From Macrotrachela quadricornifera (taxonomy: Eukaryota; Rotifera; Eurotatoria; Philodinida; Philodinidae), in assembly GCA_022393335.1 (NCBI GenBank), contig JAJEKB010000791.1, forward strand, positions 271,831-335,830: a stretch of DNA of 64,000 nt, written 5' to 3'. The notes beneath the pieces were generated by a model, which saw nothing but the letters and a program-made list of their open reading frames with translations, had not been told where the DNA came from and did no database searches. Made by a program: the position numbers and the translations under genes. Position 1 is the stretch's first letter, and the number at the start of each line of letters is the position of its first letter. Positions 26,433 through 37,829 of the stretch are shown here, piece by piece.

Positions 26433-29062
26433 TTTGTATTATTGCTGAGTTTTCGAAGTTAATATTGATGAATCAAAGGAAAATTAATCGTTTATAATGC
26501 TTATATAAGGATCGATTCAAAAAAAAAAAGAAAAAAAAAAGAAAGAATGACGACAAAATAAAGAAAAATAAGTAGAGTCGGTTTGTATTACAACTGTAGG
26601 ACACGGTTTATACACGAGAAGAGAAGAATAAGAGAAAAGAAATGCAAAGAGAAAGAAAGATTGGTCAAAAGTTCACCATTGAATGGAAGAATGAATATGA
26701 ACCAACATATGTATCGAAGGATAAGGTATTGAATAAAATAAATTTCAGTGAAAAGAAACAATTCTACAGTCTAGTCGAATCTACCTCAAGCAAATAAAAT
26801 ATATACGTATAACCAATGATTTTGAATTTTATTTGTAATTATAAAGCTTCATCTAATTTATTATGTCTAACTTAGTTACTGACCAACCAGTGCGATAATA
26901 AACCCATTCAATATATCAATAGAATCACATAATGTATACATTCATATATATATACAATATTTCAAACTAAGACAAAGATTTTATTCGAGAATATGCAATG
27001 ATCAAAAAAATGTAAGAGTGTAAATAATTGATACTTTAGTATCCAATATTCAGTGATAAGAGAATAAATAAAATTGAATTGAATTGAACCATAAAGAAAT
27101 TCATTATTGACATGTGTATTAAACAGGTCTGTTAAATGTATGACTTGCCACTTACCATATATTTTACAAGTGTCTAATGTATTCAATATCATTTTATAAC
27201 CAACTAGAATAAAAATGAAACGGAATAGTGATACGTTTACTTATAGATGAAAGACATTGTATAGCAAGTCTTCATCTGTTTATTGTTAGATGTACGGTAG
27301 ACATACGCAAATTTAAACATGAACAATTCAGAATATATGTACACAAGCATTTTGATGAATTAAGGATGAATGATGGAAAATATGAGATTCATTAAAATGG
27401 TACCAACTCCCTCTATTCCAACATGTAAAAACTATATCATATACATATCATTAGAATTCAAATATCAATCAACATTAATCGTCATACAATTATGTATGAT
27501 TAGTAGATATTACTCTTTATTTTCAATTTTATTTGATATCATAATCATGACAATATATTTGCCTCTATTGAATCGATGACGATCTATAAAAATTCACTTA
27601 ACGTTTACAGATCATTCAATATAAAGCTTTTAAATAATACTTTTATATAATTTATGTCACATCAGTATTTTACGAAAGAGAGGAAACTTGAGTAATACAC
27701 TTCATTTCGATTAGTCATCAGAATATATGAATAGATGAAGTGATATGTATCACAAGACAAGACTGATTAGAATAAAAGCTATTACATATTGTGTAAATAG
27801 ACTTCTAAGAATTGCAAAATTTCTTTTGTTTACGATATATGTTGAATAGTTCTTTTGATTAAGATGTAAAATTCTTCTATGTTCCACCTTTCTTTTCTTT
27901 TTTTTTTACATTTCACCATATCACATACGTGCTTTTCTATAATGTGAATATAATAAATATTGAAAGACAATTTTAAATAAAAACACGTAGTTTTATCAAG
28001 GAAAAAAGTGAGTAATCAAGATTAAATGCATTTTGACATTTACATATTATAGAGGAATGTTTTTTTTTACAGCTCAATCATAGGAACATTACGCAATACT
28101 AAATATGAGATTTTTATCAGGGATAATATCAATCCGAAGTCGACTTTATTGAGAACAATTAATAGTGCCATGATCCAATATGAAACAATCGCTTGATTAT
28201 TTTAATTAGAAACTGATCATTTCGAGATATTTACCAATCCGAAATTTATTTCAGAAAAAAATAATCTACATCTTAACTTCTTCATCCTTAACAGACTAAT
28301 AAATCGAACAATTTTAATTTAATGATTTCTCTAGTTTAATTTGTATATTGACGACGAAATCTATCTAAATACATTGTCAATTCTATTAAAACAAATGTTT
28401 TACTAAAACAATTCCATAGATCTATATCAATCAGCACCTACGAAAATGAATGATGTCTTACTGAATGCTGCTGAGATAGTATAGAGATCGTTTCACAGTA
28501 TCACATTTAGAAAATGGATGAGTTTTGAAAGACATATATGGAATTTTCGAATTTCTATTTTTGCCTTTATATTCTATGCATAATTACTTGTCTCTATTTT
28601 ATTGCAGAACATATGCACTTTCAACTGTTATTTTCATATCAAATTGATGATGATGAGATCAATCAGTACAAGTATGAAATCTTACTCAAATATAAAAAAT
28701 ACTTTTTCAAACAGAAGCAACTGAAAAAAAGTAAAATAACATCATTTCCATTAATTATCAATTCTTAACCATGTAGATTAAAGGAAACATAAGAATTCGG
28801 ATTAAAACAAAATTTATTCTATTATTCTGCTACTAACATATACATAAACAATGATTTATATTATTAAAATTGTTCTTATTTCAATTTTAATCATGATATA
28901 TTACATATTGTTTCAAATATTTAGTAAGAAAAATTCAAAGATTCGATATTCGAAATGTCTAAATTATAATATGAACGTCTAAAGATATCAGCTGTAAACT
29001 AAAAACTACTTGATTATTATCTTATTCACATGATCATGGCGTATTAAATTCTTTTGTTCAAT
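26433..29062. other. Intergenic 2.6 kb, no gene recognised
   Basis: This stretch lies between the 5' end of the LRR gene and the 3' end of the P450 gene. The part next to 26432 should hold the LRR promoter. The rest is low-complexity AT-rich sequence. Open frames at 26962-27192, 27370-27579 and 28538-28768 are short, lack family motifs and do not splice into anything longer. No RNA gene or TIR element was recognised. Confidence 0.5.
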
Positions 29063-30803
29063 TTAACGTTTTGCAAGTTTAATAAATATAGCATTTGGTT
29101 GAATTACATTTATTTCACGTAGTTTAAAACCATCTTCTAATTTATTTCCAGGTAATATTCGATATTGACGAAGTAATCGAATCAAACACATTTTAAGTTC
29201 CATAAGAGCAAATCGCATACCAATACAATTTCTTGGACCTACACCAAATGCCATCCAAGCAAGTGGATGACGTTTCACTTGATGTCTTTCAGGTACAAAA
29301 AGATTTGGATCTTCAGGACCCCATAATTCTGGATCATAATTTATGCTGAATATGTCAGGTTGAATAATACATCCTAGAATAACATACATACAATTGTGTA
29401 ATTTTATAATTTTTATAATAAAGAAAAAAAAACCTTTTTCAATAGTATGACCGCAGACACTGGTGGTTGTATTACATTCTCGTGCCATTGGTTTACTAGC
29501 TATAGGATACATTCGAAGAACTTCTCGTATAAATAAATCTAGAAATGAAAGATTCATTGCTGTTTCATAAGTATTTTCTCCATCAACATCATCCCAATTA
29601 TTTTGATCGATTTCATCGAGAAGTTTTTCTTGAATATTTGGCTCTCTAGCTAAAACATATGTGCAATAAGCAAGTGCTGTTGCTGTTGTTTCATAGCCAG
29701 CAACCATAAAAAGAAATACATTTGTTACGACTTCATCTGCATGTAAGGCTTTACACATCAATCGATCATCAGCATGATCCTATATTAATAAAATAGATTT
29801 TTAATATATAACAAACAAAAAATTTACTTCAATATCATCGTTAGTTGAAGCATCAATCATAAGTTGTAACAAATCTACACATTTTATTGAATTTGATGAT
29901 GATTTTGTTCGAAGATCGACAACACTTTGAACACGATTTATTAACCAATAGGCAGGTATTTCTGTGATATATTTATTTAATGGTGGTATTAATGTAATTA
30001 ACATTTTATTAATAGCTATTTGAGCAAACATAATATATCGTAAAAGACCAGCCAGAGATGGTATTAAATTACTTAATTTAAAAATAATCATTTTAGTTGA
30101 ATCTGTTTCAAATAATGCAGCTGATTTTTGTAAATATGGATTATTAATATCATTTTGCATATCCGTATCAATACCGAATGCACAACGACCTGAATATAAT
30201 TAGATGATTAAATAAATATTTTATACAATATAATTAGATTTACTTACATATAACATCCATGGTCATTCGTTTATACAAATTATAGATATTAATTTCTTGT
30301 TTTGTGTCATAAGCTAGTTCAGATACTTTATTTAACATAGCTTCAATACATCCATTTACTAAAGGTGACATAAATTTAAGTTTAACAGTTGAAAATGTTG
30401 GAGTAATAACTTGTCGTTGACGACGCCATTTTGGTCCAGTTGCTCTGAATAAATGAACTTTTCTACCACTGTTTGTTTGTAAAATCTTTGGAACAGGTCG
30501 TGAATGAAATGATGAAAATTGTTTGATATAAACTTCTTGAAGAAAATCAACATCCGATACGACATACATAGGTCGTGTACCTTCGAATAATCCATAGATT
30601 GAGCCATATTGACGAGTCCATTCTTGTAATTGTTTAGAATATGCATCTGTTGACCAAAATTCTTTATAATGACCATAGAAGAAACGAGGTGGTGGTCCTG
30701 GAATATGATGACGATTGAAATAATTATGACGACTGTTGATTATCCATAAATAGGTAACTATAAGACAAATAGCAGTGGTGACGAGAATAATTGCCAGAAA
30801 CAT
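29063..30803 (-). CDS. Cytochrome P450, CYP3 clan
   Basis: Four exons, 30803-30248, 30189-29828, 29779-29434 and 29373-29063, encoding 524 residues. An N-terminal membrane anchor (LAIILVTTAICLIVTYLWII) leads to the Pro-rich hinge HIPGPPPRF. The C-helix motif is WRRQR. The I-helix oxygen-binding motif AGYETT is at about residue 333. The K-helix has EVLR (ExxR). The meander region has FVPERH, and the heme loop is FGVGPRNCIGMRFA with the thiolate Cys at about 471. Overall similarity is to CYP3A/CYP5-like enzymes: monooxygenases of the endoplasmic reticulum that oxidise xenobiotics or lipids using NADPH and P450 reductase. All catalytic motifs are intact. The individual subfamily and substrate cannot be given. 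Confidence 0.92.
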
Positions 30804-31731
30804 TAGTAGAAATCGATAAAAATGTTAAAGAATATTTGCTATGCTTATTGTAAATCTAAGATTCGGTTGTGCTTTGCCTTTTTAATGATAAACTCGGTTT
30901 TTATTGTACTTTAGTTATAGTCTGTATTCATATCAAAGTACGCCATATAATAAACACAGAGCCTTGTTTGACAGTACGATAAGTAGAATATTTTTTGAGT
31001 AGAATGAGTAACATAGTGAGTGAATCAACGTTTTATCAGTAGGTTTTTTGTTTGATGGCAACATAACAAGTTCTTAAAATTGTTTTTAACGACAGAAACA
31101 CGAAAATAGTAATTGTAGGTATGTGGCTTTGATACAAAATTAATAAAATATCTAAAAATATTTCAAATAGATGAACAAACACTTTATATACAATGACCTT
31201 AAATTTATTTATATTTACTAATTCAATCAAAACTACCGTATAAGAATCGAAGCTATGTGTTCGAATTGATGTATACAATGTAATTTTGAACTTCAAAATA
31301 ATAATAACATTTCTTAGTAGAAAATACACATAATTAATAATTTCCTTTGAAGTTATATATTGAAAATCAAATTATATTTTATTCTCTATCTTAGTCAACT
31401 ATTAGGTCTTTCGAATGGTTCAAAAAAACTTTTGATACATTTTAACTTTTTGAATGCGTTTAAATTTTAAATTGTTTTTCTAATTATGATATTTTTCTAA
31501 GTTTTGAACTACTAGTAATACATTCTTGTTTGAATTCAAAATCATTTCGACTATATTGATGTTGATTGTATGGATAGAAAGGGAATTCACGTCATTCAGT
31601 TACATAAATATTCAGAAAATCAAAACTTTTCTCCAATCGAAAACATCACTATTGTGTCTCAAATGTTTTTATGTTTGTATGATTGAATATAATTGATCTT
31701 AGATTATCTTGTTATTGCTATGTGTTTTAAT
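30804..31731. other. Intergenic, P450 upstream region
   Basis: 5' flank of the P450 gene followed by AT-rich spacer up to the hAT-type element. The frame at 31036-31329 (minus) has no supporting motif or splice partner. Confidence 0.5.
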
Positions 31732-32538
31732 CAGGGTTACCAGATCAAAATATTAGAAATCGGAATTTTTTAGTTGGAATTCGGAAAATTCCGAAAAAAA
31801 TACCTGTCCAATTCGGAAAAAAATTCGGAAAGCGATTTTCAAGCTTTTGACATTCATGTTTGAGTTTTTCAGGTAAAAAGATTTTCTAAGCTTGATTATT
31901 TTCGCTGCAGGTATATTATATAATATCTCATCATGATTAAAATTACTTAAGGCATACCAAAAATAGTGGCGCCGACACTTTTGCTTCTTATGGAAGGCTC
32001 GAAGAAACTTTCTTTCTATACATAGTGATAGCCCATATCATGCTCTATAATTCTACAACATTTGATCACTCTTCAGCTTATATAATAATAATAAAATTCT
32101 GATATGTCAAGAGTTCTTTCCCAAATCTCCGTAACTTCAGACTAGCTTATGCACGATCTGAACCCGCCGCGATGACGACTCATCACGTTGTAGCCTGATA
32201 AAACTGAGTCTAAAAGTCATTTTACGTTCAGATAAAGTTTTTTTAAAGATACTATTGATTCAGATGATAACATACTGTATCTTCTCTCCATTCTCCTCAT
32301 ATCCAACGGAATAGCATAAATTGTTGAATGATCACAGAAAATAAAGATGCCGCAATATGAAATCTTTCAAAATTTTCAACAGAAAATATAATAACATGAA
32401 AAATTTTTAAAATAATACGATTCGGGAAATTTCGAAAAAATCTTAAGAATTCGGATGAATTCGGAGAGTCGGAAAGCAGTCGGAAAAAACTGCAAAATTC
32501 GGAAATTTCCGAAAAATTCGGATGATCTGACAACCCTG
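31732..32538. mobile_element. hAT-type non-autonomous DNA transposon (MITE), 807 bp
   Basis: The element starts CAGGGTTACCAGATC and ends with the complement of CAGGGTTGTCAGATC, so the terminal repeats match at 13 of 15 positions. It is flanked by an exact 8-bp target duplication, GTTTTAAT, at 31724-31731 and 32539-32546. An 8-bp duplication and CAGGG ends are the hAT hallmark. Both subterminal regions are packed with the motif TTCGGAAA and its complement, as in hAT elements with subterminal transposase sites. The middle is unique AT-rich DNA without a transposase. The exact duplication suggests a fairly recent insertion. Confidence 0.9.
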
Positions 32539-32546
32539 GTTTTAAT

Positions 32547-34078
32547 TCTTATTTGTCTTTTTCAGATTTTAAAGGAATTTTAAACTATAATAAAAAAAAA
32601 GAGATTTAAAGAGAAATTAACAAAACTTTGTAATAGATGTCGAGGATTAATACTTTCTTTCCTTTTGATTAAAGGACTATTTTAATCCAATATATAATGA
32701 AACTAGTTCAGGTTTCAAGTATAATTAGAAAATAAAATAATGAAATACAAGACATCATTTAAACAAGTTTTGCCTTGTATCTATCTTAAAGCTGATTTAT
32801 GAATTCTTGTTTACAAAAGTAGTTCATCAAAAGCATTAGAATTAAACCAATGTATAAACTCTCCTATTTTAAATAGAGATGGATCGTTATTATCATTATT
32901 GCATTCAAATAGTGCATAATTGTTTTTATGACGTATTTGTCATAGTTTTGTGTCAGCTTGAAAATCAAATACTCAATTGTCGAACTTTTCATTGTTTCCC
33001 ATTCTGTTCTCATCAAATAACTTGATTATAAGCTGTCAATTTAAATGAGACGTATGCTTGTTGTTGTTTTATTGAAACTATTTTTGGTAGAAGCAAATTG
33101 CTCTGAATTATGAATTGAGAATATGTCAAGAGATGATGTATTTATATATTATATTCAAATGAGTTGATGAGAAAAGAATTGTAGAAAATCAAACGTTCGA
33201 GGATAGGGCATTATAATTCACTAGATTGAATTCTTCTCTTTTTATTAATATGAAAAACTAGAGAAAATTGTGTTTATGAATATCTTAGGATAAAGTAAGT
33301 GATTATTTAAGTGAAAATATTATCTCTTTCGGATTATGTCTTAGATTTAACAGACAATTTAATAGTCTATAATTAAAACAGTTTATTTCGAAAATTCTAC
33401 TATTCATTCGAAACTTTTCATTACTAAATAAGAAAATTTTGTTTTATTAAATAATTATAGCTCGATGTAGATAATTTTTCCTATAAAGACGAAACTTTGC
33501 TACTTAGAATCCTATTTGGTCACGGTTCAAATCAAACTCTCATTAATTTCACAAATTAAAATCTATTAATACAGAAAATTGAATTAGTACCATTGATTTA
33601 CATATTTTAAAATAGTTTTATACGATTATTCAGTACGAGTTGTCATATTATTAGAACATTTCATATTTTAAAAAATATTCGTTCAACTCATTCTAGTTTT
33701 TACATTCAATGATTCTAGAAGAAAAGAATGGATATTTTTCATTTCTTTGTTATTTTGATAAGAAGTATTAAAAACAAGTCGAACATCGTAGAAAAAAAAA
33801 CATCTTATAACTTTGTTTTTTTCGTAGAAAAAATATTTCACAACAACAGAACATTATACTCTTATTGGCTAAAATGTTTTTTTTACCAACAACAAGCTTT
33901 TTATGTCTGTTTTCACATCAACAAAATAAAAGGAAGGAAAAAAAATATTCGAGTGCGACATAACATTAACGTACCGTGTCCAACATTAATATACAAAAAA
34001 AAAGGAGAACAAAACAAAAATAATACGTTTCGGCCATGTTTTACTTTATCTAATACTTAAAAAACAGTAGAAAGCAAC
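32547..34078. other. Intergenic, no gene recognised
   Basis: AT-rich spacer leading to the intronless TPR gene; its promoter should lie in the last few hundred bases. A 110-codon frame at 33728-34060 runs through repetitive A/T tracts and has no recognisable domain. Confidence 0.5.
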
Positions 34079-36094
34079 ATGGCAGTGCGTGCTATTGAAA
34101 AATTATCCACTACTAATGCACCAGAATTTTCCAATAATGGCCTTGTACTCGTTTGGCTTGATGATGCTGCTGAAGAAGATCCAACTGTTAAAAGTATTCT
34201 TTCTTCTCTTTTCGACAATGTATTTGTTTTTACTAATCCCGATGCATGCCTTGAATTAGTTGAATCAATTGATGTTAAAACATCTTGTTTATCTATTCTT
34301 ATCTCTGGAAAATATGGACAAATGCTTGTACGTGATCGTTTGCAACCATTAAATCAAGTTAAAGATATATATGTCTTTTGTTTTGATACTGTTAAACATG
34401 GTCGATGGGCACAAACATGTGATAAAGTTCGATGTGTTTTTTCAGATATTAATAAAATTCTTCAATGTATGCAATACGATATACAAAAAGATACAAAGCA
34501 ACAACAGTCAGATGATGAACAACAACAACAACAACAGCAAGATGAACCAAAAGAACAAGAACGAGAACAAAAACAACAACAAGAACGTTATACAGATGAA
34601 AATAATTTATTTGATCAACTTGCACTTAATCTTATACTTCAAAGTCCTGATGATGGTGTAGAAGATTTCAATAATTATTGTCGAACATACAATGTAAATA
34701 ATAACCAAGCTCATCTTAATGCTCATGAAGAAAATCAAATTGAAATACATGAACAACAACAAGAACAATATTTTAAACCAGAACAAACTATTGAAGAATG
34801 GTATCAACCAAATTTATGTTTTACTAACATAAATTCTAATGATCTAATGAAATTATGGACACTTCGTTGGTTTATACGAATATTTTATCGACAATTAACT
34901 ATTGAATATAAAAAATTTATTAAAGATAAAACTAAACTTACTGTTAATTATGGTACATGGTTAAGTATCGATGAACTTGATGGTATGAAACATCGTATTG
35001 GTCAAATAATTATTATCACTGAATCATTAATAACATATACAAATCAACAATTAGCATTAGATTCTATACAAAATACTGAACATAATAAAAACAAAGTTAT
35101 ATTTGAAATAAATATTGATACCGCTGTTCAAGATACTATACCATATTCTGAAATAAAAAAAGAACATGTTTTATTATGGTTCGGAGCTCGATATCGTTTA
35201 GTTAAAATTGAATATATTGAACAACAAGAAAATTCATATTGGTTAATTGGTTTAAATTTATGTCCAACACTTGATATAAAACCTTCTATTCGTACTTTAT
35301 ATGAATATTATTTTAAAGAATTAGTAGAATTAAATAATATTCATTATGCATTTGGTCGTATATTTATGTATCAAGGTTCTTATTCTCAAGCAGAAAAATG
35401 GTTACAAATAGATAATCATTATCAAGAATTAACTGAATTAGCTATACGTCAAAGTCATTATGATCAAGCTAAACAATATCTTGAACATTTATCTGAAGAT
35501 TCACATGATGCTAATATATTACGTGCTTATTTAATTATTTTAACATCAAATAATAATTATCCTAAAGCACGTTTAATATTAATGAAAATTTTTTCTGAAG
35601 CAACAGATAAATTTGTACGAGCACGTGTTAATATTGTTCTTGGTTTTATTAATTTAATTATAACACAACAAATTGATCAAGCATTTGAACATTTTATATT
35701 AAGTAATGAAGTTTTATGTAAAATTTTGCCAGATATTCATCCATATATTGCTAAATCATTCATTGGTATTGCTTATACATATTATATACAAGATGATATA
35801 ATTAATGCAAAAAAATATTTTGAAATGGCATTTAATATTCAAAAACAATCATTAATATATAATCATTCAGATTTTGCTCGAACTCGAAATGGTCTTGCTC
35901 ATTGTTTATCAAATAATAAACAAACAATTAAACAAGCATTCAATGAATTTGAATATGCACTTAATATTCTATTAGATATATATCAATATGAACATCAATA
36001 TCATCCAGAAATATTAGCAACTATGAGTGATATAGAAAAATTAAGAAAAGGAAAATTATTACGTCCACGTAATACTTTACTTGATTATATTTAA
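34079..36094 (+). CDS. Intronless protein: alpha/beta N-domain, degenerate ADP-ribosyltransferase-like region, TPR repeats
   Basis: One exon of 671 residues in a region where other genes have many introns. Residues about 20-125 form a compact alpha/beta domain (GLVLVWLDD, CLSILISGKYGQ, DIYVFCFDT), which precedes ARTs in many rotifer proteins as I recall them. A Gln/Glu-rich linker follows (about 140-165). Residues about 270-405 follow the ARTC-type pattern: a helix (WFIRIFYRQLTIEYKKF), YGTWLSIDELDGMKHRIGQI, VIFEINIDT and HVLLWFGARYRLVKI. The three signature positions look changed: YRG is YGT, the STS region is ITY, and the catalytic Glu before VLF-like residues is His. From about 410 there are TPR-type repeats (GRIFMYQGSYSQAEKWLQ, GIAYTYYIQDDIINAKKYFE). 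Probably a pseudo-ART scaffold; function unknown. Confidence 0.8.
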   Translation: MAVRAIEKLSTTNAPEFSNNGLVLVWLDDAAEEDPTVKSILSSLFDNVFVFTNPDACLELVESIDVKTSCLSILISGKYGQMLVRDRLQPLNQVKDIYVFCFDTVKHGRWAQTCDKVRCVFSDINKILQCMQYDIQKDTKQQQSDDEQQQQQQQDEPKEQEREQKQQQERYTDENNLFDQLALNLILQSPDDGVEDFNNYCRTYNVNNNQAHLNAHEENQIEIHEQQQEQYFKPEQTIEEWYQPNLCFTNINSNDLMKLWTLRWFIRIFYRQLTIEYKKFIKDKTKLTVNYGTWLSIDELDGMKHRIGQIIIITESLITYTNQQLALDSIQNTEHNKNKVIFEINIDTAVQDTIPYSEIKKEHVLLWFGARYRLVKIEYIEQQENSYWLIGLNLCPTLDIKPSIRTLYEYYFKELVELNNIHYAFGRIFMYQGSYSQAEKWLQIDNHYQELTELAIRQSHYDQAKQYLEHLSEDSHDANILRAYLIILTSNNNYPKARLILMKIFSEATDKFVRARVNIVLGFINLIITQQIDQAFEHFILSNEVLCKILPDIHPYIAKSFIGIAYTYYIQDDIINAKKYFEMAFNIQKQSLIYNHSDFARTRNGLAHCLSNNKQTIKQAFNEFEYALNILLDIYQYEHQYHPEILATMSDIEKLRKGKLLRPRNTLLDYI

Positions 36095-37829
36095 ATTTTT
36101 TTTATAAAAATATATAAAAACAAATAGATCTAGCCTGAAGATCTTATAAAAAAAATGATTATTCAATATTAAATCTCATCAAAACTATTTATATAAAAAC
36201 ATATTGAAGAAATGATTATATATTCTTTCATTTTATATTGACAAAAGAATTAAAATACTTATGTATAAGTTATTGTATCTATGTCGCGCAGATGACATAA
36301 CTTGTTAATGACTACTAATGAAAAAAAAACATTGATGTTGAAATTTGAGACGATAATTTGATTTGTACTAACTATATGTATTCTATATTATTATCTTTCA
36401 TGCGAATATTATCAATGATTTTTCACTAACTTTATACAAAGAAGATCTTCATGTAAAAATTTTTATGATTATAGACAATTTTTTGACAAACATTGAACAA
36501 TCATAGAAAAATTTCAAAGTATTATTACATTATTTGTTTCTTAACTAGAATTAGCACTTATTATTGCACATTCTCTCTCATCCTTAAAATATGCTTTATA
36601 TCTACTCAATGAACTGTATTTATTAAAAAATTCAATTCTATATGTAATAATAATTATATCAAAGCATACGGTTTGAACAAATATAATAGATAGAGACAAG
36701 AAACATCCTGTAATACTATTAATTCGATACTTTTTCTCATGAATATTATATGATGATGAAAAGAAAAGAAATGCTAATTTATAATAAATGACGAACTTTT
36801 TTTAGAAATATTATTTTGAGAACTATATCTAAAAATAGATTAGTTGATTTTAATAGATTGGTAGGAGATTATTATAATACTTTTTTTATACTATCAAATA
36901 TTTATGATTCTAGTATTCAAAGATTGTGTAACTATAATATCGTTAAATTTTGTTGATTAATTATCATCGTTGACGAAAGATGAATGAAAAAAAAAGAAAT
37001 AAAAAGATTCATGATTATTCTTAAAGTTATTACATTGAAAAATTAAATAATCCTTTAATCTTATTTTCTTATCTTTTGTATATGTTATAATAGATTTATC
37101 TGACTTAATGTTATGAAAAGAGATGTCATACTATTACTCATTTTTTTTTTGCTAATGTACTCAATGAACTTATTAAAAACAAACTAATTGAAACAAATTT
37201 ATGAATTATTACAACATTAAAATTCAAATTATACATAATAAGATACTATAAATGATGAATATAACATGTTAACATTCTATTTAAATACAATTCTATTTAT
37301 AATAATAAATAATGTTTAATAGTGACATCTGTCATTTTTATATAATTTGTTCGAAATAATAAACTAATAAAAATTGGCCAGTGTGACCTAACTAATCAAG
37401 CTGGTTGCTTATATTATTTTGTGGAGGCATTATGGTTGATTGTGTCGCCACTCATTATATTACCGTAGAGACATGTGTATAGTTGTATACGTGACGAATC
37501 ATACTAGATTATTTCTATTTTATCCATTTTGAAACAAAGGAAAATAATGAATTAGTTTAATTTTAACATTGTTATTTACTTATTTTTATTTTGTTTTATA
37601 TTTTTCATAAAACAATAAGAAAATAAATTGTTTTGAATATAAGATAACTTATTAATTGAACTTTATTTTATTATTCAGATAATGTAATTTTAACGATTTG
37701 TTTATTTTTATACTCGTATTTTATTACTTGAATTTCTTTACTTTAAATTTTATTAATTAAAAGAAGAAAAAAAATTAATTTTGTGATTATATAATAATGA
37801 ACAATTAATTATATAATAAAAAGAAAATT
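36095..37829. other. Intergenic, no gene recognised
   Basis: Very AT-rich spacer of 1.7 kb. A slightly GC-richer block at about 37370-37500 could be part of the corepressor promoter or a 5' untranslated exon. No reading frame, RNA gene or inverted-end element was supported. Confidence 0.5.

Noticed and set aside
28538..28768. 76-codon frame with a hydrophobic start resembling a signal peptide
   Set aside because: Isolated, AT-driven composition, no acceptor or partner exon; not enough to call a gene.
33510..33545. tRNA B-box-like GGTTCAAATC
   Set aside because: No A-box, acceptor stem or anticodon arm can be folded around it.
33728..34060. 110-codon frame just upstream of the TPR/ART gene
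   Set aside because: Low-complexity Lys/Phe/Asn content from A/T tracts, no domain, no splice link to the next gene.
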